Shown in pieces: positions 1 to 7,358 of a stretch of DNA of 28,874 nucleotides. The first letter of the stretch is position 1; every line of letters starts with the position of its first letter. Source of the stretch: CAZMRQ01 sp964568795 (GTDB lineage: Bacteria > Pseudomonadota > Gammaproteobacteria > Comchoanobacterales > Comchoanobacteraceae); NCBI GenBank assembly GCA_964568795.1, contig CAZMRQ010000016.1:1-28874 (forward strand), in the 5' to 3' direction. The position numbers and the translations under genes were made by a program. The notes under the pieces were generated by a model. That model was not told the DNA's origin and did not search any database. It was given only the letters and a program-made list of their open reading frames with translations.

Positions 1-148
1 TCTTAATAAGGTATCTGTGAGGAATATTTTGCACATAGTGTTTTATGGCATCACGGTTTGGATTTCTTGACATCGGGTGAAAGTTACTGCATAGCCTGTT
101 CCTATTAAAAATTTAATAACAATGTGTCATTTAATTAAGAGAGGGAAT

Positions 149-361
149 ATGCCAAGAATAGGGGACATCAAGAAATTCATGAATATTAGACAATGCGGGG
201 TAATCGAAGGATTTAGAGCAGCTAGAGGGCTCATTCCGCCATGTGGGGAGCAACATGCTAAAATACGCTTAGTTGTTCCCATTCAGCCTGATGTTTCGGC
301 TAATAATAGGAAGAGAGAGAAAGAATTATCTGAATCAGTTCGCCTTCTTTTTAAGCGGTAG
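149..361 (+). CDS. Small hypothetical protein (70 aa)
   Basis: I do not recognise this protein. The ATG at 149 follows a purine-rich GAGAGGG stretch at 139-145, which is close but usable as a ribosome binding site; the in-frame ATG at 122 has none. The product is basic and soluble-looking, with two cysteines (residues 16 and 32) and a highly charged C-terminal third rich in Lys, Arg and Glu. No signal peptide or membrane segment is visible. A TTGACA at 67-72 could be a -35 element but has no good -10 partner. It stands alone ahead of a gene-poor stretch, so it may be a decaying or chance ORF. Confidence 0.35.
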   Translation: MPRIGDIKKFMNIRQCGVIEGFRAARGLIPPCGEQHAKIRLVVPIQPDVSANNRKREKELSESVRLLFKR

Positions 362-657
362 AGCATGAAAAGCATCGCATCATCTGCAAATAGTAGAATA
401 AGCGTGACTGGAGCAAATGGATTCCCTCATTTTGAAAGAAATGACTCCCATTTAAGTGGCTAAGCACTGTTCAATCTTGCTTGATACATTGATGGCGGGG
501 GCTATCTGTTGGAAAAACAGCTTTATTCTACTTTTACATTGGGAGTTAGTTTTCCTAGTCTATGAGTGATTCTTCGGATTATATAACTGCGGGCATAGGA
601 TTGATTGAAAACTCCAGTCAATATGTTAGTATTAAAGAGTTAAAACAGAGCTATTAG
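362..657. other. Gene-poor stretch before ibaG
   Basis: No convincing gene is seen. Three very short plus-strand ORFs follow one another in different frames: ATG 365 to TAA 463 (32 codons), GTG 456 to TGA 569 (37 codons) and ATG 562 to TAG 657 (31 codons). The last stops exactly one base before the ibaG ATG at 658, an arrangement that would permit translational coupling. In gammaproteobacteria ibaG commonly follows mlaB, so this could be remains of an upstream gene, but I found no recognisable STAS-domain residues. Confidence 0.4.
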
Positions 658-894
658 ATGATTTTACAAGAAACAATACGAGAAAGAGTGTTAGCGTCTC
701 ACCCGAATGCGTGGGTGGATGTGGCAACGAATGATGATGTTCATTTTACCTTAAATGTGGTTGATGCGCGTCTTTCAGGTTTATCCCGCATTCAGCAGCA
801 CCGATCTATTTATAAGGCACTGGGGGATTTATTTAATCAAGGTTTACATGCGTTGGAGATACAAGTCAATGCACCAAATAAGGAACAGAAATGA
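658..894 (+). CDS. ibaG: BolA/IbaG-family protein
   Basis: A 78-residue BolA-fold protein, the length of the IbaG branch (classic BolA is about 105). The family signature is visible: a hydrophobic beta strand around residues 28-34 (HFTLNVV), the segment LSGLSRIQQHRSIY (about 39-52) containing the conserved loop and His, and the closing strand HALEIQVNAP (about 64-73). BolA-family proteins bind monothiol glutaredoxins through a shared [2Fe-2S] cluster and act in iron-sulfur trafficking. That partner is encoded directly downstream: the stop overlaps the grxD start as ATGA (891-894), implying coupled translation. IbaG versus another BolA subgroup is assigned by length and overall similarity only. 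Confidence 0.88.
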   Translation: MILQETIRERVLASHPNAWVDVATNDDVHFTLNVVDARLSGLSRIQQHRSIYKALGDLFNQGLHALEIQVNAPNKEQK

Positions 895-1199
895 GTATTC
901 AAGAAAAAATTGGCAATATTGTGCATGAGCATCAGATTGTGTTGTTTATGAAAGGCACGCCTGATCAACCGATGTGCGGATTTTCGGCACGCGTGGTGGC
1001 TATTTTAAAGCATATGCAATCGGACTTTTTTGCGGTGAATGTGCTTGAAGATGATGCAATACGTGAAGGCATCAAGATCTATGGGCAGTGGCCAACGATT
1101 CCTCAACTTTATATTAAAGGAGAGCTAATTGGTGGTTGTGACATCGTCACAGAAGCATTTGACTCTGGTGATTTATCTGAGTTGTTGTCAAGTGCTTGA
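891..1199 (+). CDS. grxD: Monothiol glutaredoxin (Grx4 type)
   Basis: A 102-residue monothiol glutaredoxin that carries [2Fe-2S] clusters and hands them to target proteins, together with BolA-type partners. The single-cysteine active site CGFS is at residues 29-32, preceded by the family motif FMKGTPDQPMCGFS. The glutathione-binding segments WPTIPQLYIKGELIGGCDI (about 67-85) match the family, including the cis-Pro in TIPQ and the GGCD motif. It overlaps ibaG by four bases, so the two are one operon and probably one functional unit. The end overlaps by 12 bases the convergent small gene on the minus strand. Length and motifs are entirely normal. Confidence 0.95.
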   Translation: MSIQEKIGNIVHEHQIVLFMKGTPDQPMCGFSARVVAILKHMQSDFFAVNVLEDDAIREGIKIYGQWPTIPQLYIKGELIGGCDIVTEAFDSGDLSELLSSA

Positions 1200-1358
1200 T
1201 TGATCACGCAGAACAGCTATTTTCCTGTGTTTATCGATTTCAACTTGTTGGCTTAATGATGCAGGGGTATTCAATCGGCGCTTATCTAGCATGCGATCAA
1301 CTAGGCTAACGTGATTTTTTTTAAGTTTAAAAAGCCGTCTAAAGATCTTTCTAAGCAT
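1188..1358 (-). CDS. Small basic hypothetical protein (56 aa)
   Basis: An unrecognised small protein rich in Lys and Arg. It begins with a basic amphipathic stretch (MLRKIFRRLFKLKK) and continues with VDRMLDKRRLNTPASLSQQV and a KHRKIAVLRD end. Such a composition fits a membrane-surface or RNA-associated helix, but that is a guess. The start at 1358 is preferred over the in-frame ATG at 1382: an AGAGAG purine stretch lies six bases upstream, and the -10 of a good promoter overlaps the upstream ATG, which could not then be in the transcript. The gene converges on grxD and overlaps its last 12 bases. Confidence 0.5.
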   Translation of the reverse strand: MLRKIFRRLFKLKKNHVSLVDRMLDKRRLNTPASLSQQVEIDKHRKIAVLRDQSST

Positions 1359-1382
1359 AGTGCACTCTCTGTGGGTAGACAT

Positions 1383-1411
1383 AATATACTTCTGTTGTGG
1401 TGGTGGTGCAA
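1383..1411 (-). promoter_or_regulatory. Sigma70-type promoter for the 56-aa gene
   Basis: On the minus strand TTGCAC (1411-1406) and TATATT (1388-1383) are separated by exactly 17 bases. The predicted transcript start, near 1376, places the ATG at 1358 about 18 bases into the message. An alternative -35, TTGACT at 1416-1411, is spaced too far (22 bases). Confidence 0.5.
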
Positions 1412-1419
1412 GTCAATAG

Positions 1420-1449
1420 TGTCTCTGTGATTAAAATAGAGCAGAGACA
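1420..1449. promoter_or_regulatory. Inverted repeat between divergent genes, possible operator
   Basis: Perfect 8-bp arms TGTCTCTG (1420-1427) and CAGAGACA (1442-1449) are separated by 14 bases, so the half-site centres are 22 bp apart, about two helical turns. The right arm covers the -35 region expected for a perfect TATAAT at 1462-1467 that probably serves the oxidoreductase gene at 1518, and the left arm abuts the minus-strand promoter. This placement suits a dimeric regulator controlling both genes. Confidence 0.4.
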
Positions 1450-1517
1450 TTGAATCATATGTATAATCAGGTTATTATGTGTCCGAGATAACACCCTTTT
1501 GACGTTGAGACGACTTT

Positions 1518-4500
1518 TTGAAGACATTAACAATAACGGTTGCCCAAAAAACACACCAATGGCAGTGGCCAGAACTCTGGAATAGACAGGGTATCCGCAC
1601 GCTTGATCAAATCTTTCTTCAATGGTTGCAGCTGCGTGACAGTGATTGCTATGAGCAGCTGCTTCAATGGCGTCAAGAGCCAGGGACGCGTGAGCAGGTG
1701 TCTGAATGGGCCATGATGACAGCCAGGCATGTGGAGGACTTTATTTTGACCTTGTTGCCTGAGGCCAAACAAGCATATCAAGATTTGGTTAGTCGTGACC
1801 GATCAGAACAAACGGTTGTTGAATTTAGTCAGTGGGCACAGACAACTATTAAAAGGCCAGACAGCGTCAGTGCAGAATCATGGCAGCAGATCAACCAGAG
1901 GCTTGCCAGGAAGTTTGCAACCCGCCCTGATCCAGAATACGGTTGTGCCGACATATGGGCAGCGGGTGATAGTGACTTGAAAAAATGGGTGTCTGGTCTG
2001 AGAGAGCATTCCCGGGGAGAGTATGCATGGCAATCATTTAAAATTCCTTACCGTATTGACCATCAGAAACTTTTTTCCTGGCAAACAGATGATGTGAGTT
2101 TTATACAAAAAAAGAATCTTAGAGTGGGGTTTAAATGGACAGATAAACCAATTAGTCCGCGCTTTATTCAGCAGCAAGTTCATTACTGCTTGCACTGCCA
2201 TGTCAAGCAGGGTGATTTTTGTTCCATCGGGTTTCCGGTTAAGAAGAAAGATATATCATTGGGCTACCGGCAGAATCCATTGGGAGAGTTGTTGTTAGGC
2301 TGCCCATTGGAGCAGCATATATCTGAAATGATGGTGTTGCGCACCGAATACCGTGTTCTGGCTGCTTGTGCAATGATTATGATCGAAAACCCGTTGTATT
2401 CTTTGACAGGTCAAAAAATATGCAATGACTGTATGAAGGCGTGTGTGTATCAAAAACAAGAACCAGTTGACATCCCCAAAGTGGAAACACAGACGCTTAA
2501 AGGTATTTTATCACTGCCATGGGGTGCTGAAATTATTATGCTGCTAATGAGCTGGAATCCTTGTCGAATCCAGCAGTATCTGCCGCAGGAAAAGCAGCAA
2601 AAATCAGTTGCAGTGATGGGCGCAGGTCCCAGTGGAATTGCGATGTCGTATCATTTGTTGATGGCGGGTTTAACCCCTGTCTTGCTGGATGGTCTACGCA
2701 TAGAGCCATTGTCACAGTCATTTGTGCAGACGCCTATACATGCATTTGAGGATCTGTGTGAGCCATTAGAGAAAAGACAACCACAAGGCTTTGGGGGTGT
2801 TGCTGAATATGGCATTACTGTGCGATGGGATAAGAATCTGTTGCTGATTTCCAGGTTGTTTCTCGCCAGATGGGGGGTTCAAACCATTGGTCAGGTGCGT
2901 TTTGGTGGCACTGTGACTATTGAGGATATATGGCAACTCGGTTTTCATCATTTGGTATTAGCTCTCGGTGCAGGTCTTCCGAGAGCTTTACATATTAAAA
3001 ACTCATTGGCTCCAGGGATGATGAGTGCAAGTGATTTTCTCATGAACTTGCAGCTTAATGGTGCTTCTCTTGAGCACACATGGTCCTTGATGCCAATCAG
3101 GATGCCTGTCATAGTGATTGGTGCTGGATTGACAGCGGTTGATGCAGCAACAGAAGCACGGGCGTATTACATAGCATTGATTCAACGATTTCAAAGTATT
3201 TGGTTGCAGCAATTGGCAAATCGTGGGCAGGAGATATGGGGTGATTTTACTCCAACTGAGAGGGATATTATCAAAGAATGGCTTGATCATGCTGAGCAGC
3301 TGAAATTGCATGGTCAGGAGGAATGCCTGAGACGTTGGGGGGATGTGACTATTGTATATAGACAGGCGATATCTCAATCTCCTGCATACCGCACCAATCA
3401 TGCCGAGTTGGCCGATGCGATGCGTGAGGGGGTCTTATTTCGTGAGCATACGCAGCCTCAAGCGGTGATATGTGACAAAGGTGGGTGGCTCAATGCGTTA
3501 CGTTGTATCAATACCCAAACTTCAGAGGAAACCATGTTGGCTGCAGGCACTGTTATTGTGGCTACGGGTCAACAACCTAATGTCGCTTATGGTTATGAGC
3601 ATCAGAAACATCTGCAACGTTCTGGCAGTTACTATAAGGTCAATGATGCACAAGGCCAAGAAGTTGGGACTGGGCTGCATGCAAAATCACAGAAGATGGG
3701 CTTCTTTGCTGAATCAGGCCATAGCCAGCATCAAGTCAGTATTATTGGGGATTTGCATCCTGTTTTTCATGGCAGTGTGGTCAAAGCCATTGCGTCGGCA
3801 AAGAGAGCTTATCCAGATGTTATAAAAGCATGTGCAAAGCTGCAGCCAGGACGTCATCGTGATCTTGTTGAGCCTAGCTTAGTGAGTTGTCAGATATTTG
3901 GTGAAGACACGCTTATCACAGTTCTTGCGCCATTGCAGTCAAAGAATGCACAGTACGGGCAGCTCTACCGTTGCCAGCCATTTTCATCAACCATGGCTAG
4001 GGTGCTAGGGAAGCAGACGCATGTGGAGCCATTAACGGCGAGGGTGTGGGATGTTGATAGAGATCAAGGTTTGCTAACATTGTCTATGCACGGTTTGAGT
4101 CCCTGTTTGGCTGTGATTCATGGGATGATGCCAGGTGAAGGTCTCTCATTGATGGGGCCTACCGGGGTGAGGATGCGCATCCCCACAGTTCCTGAGGTGC
4201 ATTGGTTGATTAGTGACAGTCAAGGGCTCTGTACAACTATGTCACTGGTCAGAGCATATCAGCAGGCAGGATGTGCTATCGTGTTGTTGCTGCATCTTGA
4301 TCCAGGACAAGAGGTTCCAGAGCTGTTTTGGCAAGGGATAGAGAGAGATAAATTGACTTTCTATCAGTTATCAAATGAAGGTTTGCCGAATGATATGTCA
4401 GCATGGCTGCATGCATTGCCTGAGGAAGTTCTGGCAGTTGTCGAGCGAGTGATCATCCAAGGGAAGCCAGCATGGTTGCGGCAGTGGTCAGTACTCCAAG

Positions 4501-4790
4501 CAGAGCCATGGCAGAAAAAATTGAGGAAGTGTCAGAAAATAACGGGGTCAGTCCAAGGGAATGCCCAGTGCTTGCTGAAAGGGATATGTGCCCGCTGTCT
4601 GCAGTGGCAAATAGATCCTCAGACGGGGCGGCGCACTAAGGCTGTTTTTGCTTGTTCTTGGCAAGATCAACCACTGGAGATGATTGATCTAGATCATTTG
4701 CAACAGCGGGATGCTGTCCAAAGTTTCGTAGATAAGTGTCAGGGGTTGTTTCAATCACGTTCTACAGAATCAATTTCCTCACAGTACTAG
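1518..4790 (+). CDS. Fused FAD/Fe-S pyridine nucleotide oxidoreductase (GltD-like + PyrK-like)
   Basis: A 1090-residue protein joining parts that are usually separate. Residues 224-309 hold cysteines (CLHCHVKQGDFC at 224-235, a CP at 262, CNDCMKAC at 302-309), like the Fe-S part of glutamate synthase small subunits. An FAD-binding Rossmann motif GAGPSG (368-373) and a second dinucleotide motif GAGLTA (535-540) follow, with IVATG closing that module. The C-terminal part resembles a dihydroorotate dehydrogenase electron-transfer subunit, ending in a Cys set at about 1018, 1024, 1027 and 1046 (C-x5-C-x2-C-x18-C), suited to a [2Fe-2S] cluster. The layout recalls the two Nfn transhydrogenase subunits fused in one chain; the actual reaction is not known. 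The first 220 residues are unrecognised. Start is TTG at 1518, the first possible after an in-frame stop at 1506. It converges on the aldehyde dehydrogenase, sharing a CTAG at the stops. Confidence 0.8.
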   Translation: MKTLTITVAQKTHQWQWPELWNRQGIRTLDQIFLQWLQLRDSDCYEQLLQWRQEPGTREQVSEWAMMTARHVEDFILTLLPEAKQAYQDLVSRDRSEQTVVEFSQWAQTTIKRPDSVSAESWQQINQRLARKFATRPDPEYGCADIWAAGDSDLKKWVSGLREHSRGEYAWQSFKIPYRIDHQKLFSWQTDDVSFIQKKNLRVGFKWTDKPISPRFIQQQVHYCLHCHVKQGDFCSIGFPVKKKDISLGYRQNPLGELLLGCPLEQHISEMMVLRTEYRVLAACAMIMIENPLYSLTGQKICNDCMKACVYQKQEPVDIPKVETQTLKGILSLPWGAEIIMLLMSWNPCRIQQYLPQEKQQKSVAVMGAGPSGIAMSYHLLMAGLTPVLLDGLRIEPLSQSFVQTPIHAFEDLCEPLEKRQPQGFGGVAEYGITVRWDKNLLLISRLFLARWGVQTIGQVRFGGTVTIEDIWQLGFHHLVLALGAGLPRALHIKNSLAPGMMSASDFLMNLQLNGASLEHTWSLMPIRMPVIVIGAGLTAVDAATEARAYYIALIQRFQSIWLQQLANRGQEIWGDFTPTERDIIKEWLDHAEQLKLHGQEECLRRWGDVTIVYRQAISQSPAYRTNHAELADAMREGVLFREHTQPQAVICDKGGWLNALRCINTQTSEETMLAAGTVIVATGQQPNVAYGYEHQKHLQRSGSYYKVNDAQGQEVGTGLHAKSQKMGFFAESGHSQHQVSIIGDLHPVFHGSVVKAIASAKRAYPDVIKACAKLQPGRHRDLVEPSLVSCQIFGEDTLITVLAPLQSKNAQYGQLYRCQPFSSTMARVLGKQTHVEPLTARVWDVDRDQGLLTLSMHGLSPCLAVIHGMMPGEGLSLMGPTGVRMRIPTVPEVHWLISDSQGLCTTMSLVRAYQQAGCAIVLLLHLDPGQEVPELFWQGIERDKLTFYQLSNEGLPNDMSAWLHALPEEVLAVVERVIIQGKPAWLRQWSVLQAEPWQKKLRKCQKITGSVQGNAQCLLKGICARCLQWQIDPQTGRRTKAVFACSWQDQPLEMIDLDHLQQRDAVQSFVDKCQGLFQSRSTESISSQY

Positions 4791-6103
4791 TATTTGTATA
4801 GTTTGGGGAAAGTAAAGTTGGTGAATGCTATTTTTGAGCATTCAGAGCCTAGGCCACTTTTCTTAATGCCAGTAAATGGCAGGCTCCATGAAGATGAAAA
4901 GCATTGGTTGAGTACGACTTGCCCGGCTTGTAATTCCGGCATTATTTTTCGTGCAAGCGCATGGTTTTGTGTAAAGACACCTGCACACAAACCATATTCA
5001 GAGTCATTAGCAATATGGATCATTTCTTCAGTGTCTTGGGCTTTTATAATTGAAAAAACAGGTCCGAACAGTTCTTGAGTATACGCAGGACAGTTAGGCG
5101 GGACATGAGTCAAGATGGTGATGGGGCAATAGGGGCCAACAAGATCAGGAAGACGGCTTTGGTAGGCTATATGTGCGCCTCTGTTGACAGAGTCATTGAT
5201 TTGTTGTTGAATTTTTATAGCAGCTTCTTCAGAAACCAGAGGGCCAACTTGAGTCTCGGGCAGGAGAGGGTCTCCTATTTGAACTTTCCTGACTTCTGCG
5301 GTGAGAGCATTGACAAATGCATCATGTATTTCCGCTGCAACAATCATACGTTTGGCAGCATTGCATGCTTGGCCACTATGTCTTAAGCGGCTAGCAGCAA
5401 TTTGTTGAATGGCTGATGTTATATCGCAATCAGGAAGTATGAGATAAGGGTCTTGTCCTGCGCCTTCGGCAATGTATGGTTTGAGATTCCTCCCGCAAAT
5501 TTCGCCAATGATGCAGGCCACACGATTTGATCCAGTAAAGGTGACTCCATGGATGTCTTTATGGGCAATCATCTCAGGGATATCAGTTTCTTGAGCATGG
5601 CAGATCTGAATGAGTGATTCGGGCAGGTTTTTAGCAAGTTTCAGACAAAGCTCAGTGGTTTTAACGGCATGTCTCGATGGTTTAATAAGGACAGCATTGC
5701 CGCTGAGTAAGGTGGGCACAGCAGCGCGAATAAGCTGCCAGAATGGGAAGTTAAAAGGCATGATATGGAGGATGTTGCCTAGAGGGGTTTGCCTAATTTC
5801 TGTATTAGATTCTTGTTTTTGTATCCAAGGAAATGAGGGGGCTTGTTGGCAAAACCACTGCATGGCCAAGAGGCATTTTTCAACTTCAGCCACTGATTGG
5901 TTGATAGGTTTGTTGCCTTCTATTGTGAGTAGGTGAGCACAGTCATTTTTTTTCGCTTTAATGGAGTCCATCCATTGCATGATCATAGTAGAGCGATCAT
6001 GAACGGACGTATGCTGCCATTTTTTCTGTGCTATTTTGGCTTGAGCCATTTTGTCCAGCAGTTGATCCATAGAGTCTTTTTCTGGCAGAATTGATTGTTG
6101 CAT
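4787..6103 (-). CDS. sad: Aldehyde dehydrogenase, succinate-semialdehyde type (Sad/YneI-like)
   Basis: A 438-residue NAD(P)-dependent aldehyde dehydrogenase. The family landmarks are present: PFNFPFWQ with Asn118, KPS (141-143), FTGS (189-192), the general-base Glu213 in EGAGQDP, the nucleophile Cys247 in SGQACNAAKR, and ELFGPV near residue 345. The wording around the Asn (PLGNILHIMPFNFPFWQ) and the QDPYLIL segment are closest to the Sad/YneI class that oxidises succinate semialdehyde to succinate. The usual ELGG around the Glu is EGAG here. Length is slightly below the usual 450-460. Substrate choice is inferred from family only. No gab genes or aminotransferase are adjacent. No clear ribosome binding site precedes the ATG at 6103; Met12 at 6070 is an alternative. 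Confidence 0.85.
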   Translation of the reverse strand: MQQSILPEKDSMDQLLDKMAQAKIAQKKWQHTSVHDRSTMIMQWMDSIKAKKNDCAHLLTIEGNKPINQSVAEVEKCLLAMQWFCQQAPSFPWIQKQESNTEIRQTPLGNILHIMPFNFPFWQLIRAAVPTLLSGNAVLIKPSRHAVKTTELCLKLAKNLPESLIQICHAQETDIPEMIAHKDIHGVTFTGSNRVACIIGEICGRNLKPYIAEGAGQDPYLILPDCDITSAIQQIAASRLRHSGQACNAAKRMIVAAEIHDAFVNALTAEVRKVQIGDPLLPETQVGPLVSEEAAIKIQQQINDSVNRGAHIAYQSRLPDLVGPYCPITILTHVPPNCPAYTQELFGPVFSIIKAQDTEEMIHIANDSEYGLCAGVFTQNHALARKIMPELQAGQVVLNQCFSSSWSLPFTGIKKSGLGSECSKIAFTNFTFPKLYKY

Positions 6104-6220
6104 AACAAAACCCAGTGTGGTTATTTCTAAGTATAGTTGAATTTGAGTAAAATATACGAAAAAATTAGAATTTAAGTTTATTTTATAGTCTTAATGCGTT
6201 TATAAGTTACCGCAAGTGGC

Positions 6221-6248
6221 TTGAGGTTATTATTTGTTGTGTTACAAT
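6221..6248 (+). promoter_or_regulatory. ssrA promoter
   Basis: TTGAGG (6221-6226) and TACAAT (6243-6248) are spaced by 16 bases, and the mature tmRNA 5' end at 6257 lies nine bases after the -10, as expected if transcription starts at or next to the mature end. Confidence 0.65.
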
Positions 6249-6256
6249 GAGAGTAT

Positions 6257-6601
6257 GGGGGCGTTCTGGTTTCGACAGTAATTGGCGATCCTGGCGTGCA
6301 TGCCGAGTTGACTAACTCGTTAAATGGTCAAACAACTTAGTTGCCAATAGCAACAAATTCGTCGAACGCCAAGTAGCGTAGACGCCAGTCACCAGTCAGT
6401 GCTTATGATGGTTGGATGCCTGGTTATTTTTCATAAGACCGTGTATGATACAGCCTGGGTGTTATGCATTAAACTTTTCAGGACCGTATTGACGGAGCGT
6501 GTTTTTCTGGCTCGTCAATATTAAATTATCAGTGAAACTAAGCATGTAGTATCGTTTTGATTTTAGGTTAGTGGACGCGGGTTCAACTCCCGCCGCCTCC
6601 A
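6257..6601 (+). ncRNA. ssrA: tmRNA (transfer-messenger RNA)
   Basis: A 345-base tmRNA, which with SmpB rescues stalled ribosomes and tags the nascent peptide. The 5' GGGGGCG (6257-6263) pairs with CGCCTCC (6594-6600) through one G-U to form the acceptor stem, with discriminator A at 6601. The 5' segment GTTCTGGTTTCGAC and the T-arm GCGGGTTCAACTCCCGC are typical. The mRNA-like part starts at GCC 6343 and stops at TAG 6379-6381. No CCA is encoded after position 6601 (ATG TG follows), so the tail must be added by a nucleotidyltransferase. It is a one-piece, non-permuted form. ratA follows 59 bases later without an obvious terminator. Confidence 0.95.
6343..6381 (+). other. tmRNA proteolysis-tag reading frame
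   Basis: The resume context TAGTT-GCC matches the TAGTC-GCA of E. coli tmRNA, giving the predicted tag ANSNKFVERQVA followed by TAG. The AN start and the final Ala agree with known tags, although the middle and the QVA end are unlike the common LAA ending. The frame is inferred, since no other frame here opens with an Ala-Asn and stays open. Confidence 0.7.
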
Positions 6602-6660
6602 TGTGTTTGCACTTTTTTCTACAAATCGCTAAGATGAGCCTACAATGAAGAGCCAACCAA

Positions 6661-7104
6661 ATGAAAAAGCATGTGATTCGAGAGTCCAAGGTTCCTTTTA
6701 AGCCACATCAGATTTATGATTTGGTTAATGATACTGAATCATATCCATACTTTGTGCCTTTTTGCACGCGTGGGATCATCCTGCAAGATGGTCCAGTCAA
6801 TCGTGTGGCTGAATTAACCTTTGGCTATCATGGATTAAGTCAGACAATAAAAACACACAATACAATGGTGCCACATCAACGTATAAATATTCAGTTAATT
6901 GAAGGTCCATTTACAGAGTTGAGTGGTTGTTGGGAGTTTCACTCACTTGAGGTTTCTGAAGGGTGTTATGTGCGGGTTGAATTTAAATATGAGGCGGCTT
7001 CTGGATGGGTGGCGATGGCTTTTGAGCCAATTTTCTCACAAGTCCTTGGCCAAATGATTTCATGTTTTAGTAGTGAGGCTGAAAATCGGTATGGAAAAGT
7101 TTGA
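6661..7104 (+). CDS. ratA: RatA-like START/Coq10-domain protein
   Basis: A 147-residue single-domain protein of the START-like Coq10/RatA family. Typical motifs are the N-terminal strand followed by PHQIYDLVNDTESYPYFVPFC (about 16-36), the VAELTFGYHGL strand, and the amphipathic C-terminal helix FEPIFSQVLGQMISCFSSEA. Relatives bind a hydrophobic ligand; in E. coli RatA was described as an inhibitor of 70S assembly, and Coq10 homologues bind ubiquinone, so the role here is uncertain. As in most gammaproteobacteria it sits beside rnfH and near smpB/ssrA. It overlaps the rnfH start by 14 bases. Start ATG 6661 has an AAGAG stretch upstream. Confidence 0.88.
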   Translation: MKKHVIRESKVPFKPHQIYDLVNDTESYPYFVPFCTRGIILQDGPVNRVAELTFGYHGLSQTIKTHNTMVPHQRINIQLIEGPFTELSGCWEFHSLEVSEGCYVRVEFKYEAASGWVAMAFEPIFSQVLGQMISCFSSEAENRYGKV

Positions 7105-7336
7105 AATAGCACAAGTGGACAGCCAACATCAGATTCAGTGGTGCTCCTATGAGTGGCGTGCTGATTTGACAATAGCTGATTTAATTGCTGCAGGTCTTTG
7201 TGCTTCCGGGCCTGTGGGGGTATATGGGAAGTGCGTTGATCTGAGTTATAAGATTAATCCAGGTGATAGGATTGAGTGTTATCAGCCTCTAGCTGCTGAC
7301 CCAAAAGCTGCACGTCGGGCAAGACTAAACAGATGA
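7091..7336 (+). CDS. rnfH: RnfH-family ubiquitin-like protein
   Basis: An 81-residue beta-grasp (ubiquitin-like) protein of the RnfH/YfjF family, function unproven. Matches to the family are the opening strand, the VGVYGKCVDLSYKINPGDRIECYQPLAADPKAARRARL block (about residues 43-80), and the conserved ending RR-R. The companion gene ratA is immediately upstream and overlapping, the conserved pair. ATG 7091 fits the family N-terminus; a GTG at 7073 in frame is an alternative but has no ribosome binding site, while a GAGG at 7075-7078 lies about 12 bases before the ATG. No Rnf complex genes are in the window. Confidence 0.85.
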   Translation: MEKFEIAQVDSQHQIQWCSYEWRADLTIADLIAAGLCASGPVGVYGKCVDLSYKINPGDRIECYQPLAADPKAARRARLNR

Positions 7337-7358
7337 AGTGAGCTATCAAGTTTTGTTA

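Noticed and set aside
3003..3401. 132-codon minus-strand ORF within the oxidoreductase gene
   Set aside because: It lies wholly inside a well supported gene, lacks a ribosome site and shows no protein motif.
6462..6689. Minus-strand ORF across the tmRNA 3' end, with a MEAAGVEPAS-like peptide
   Set aside because: It is antisense to the tmRNA T-arm; peptides of this kind are well-known false translations of tRNA-like ends.
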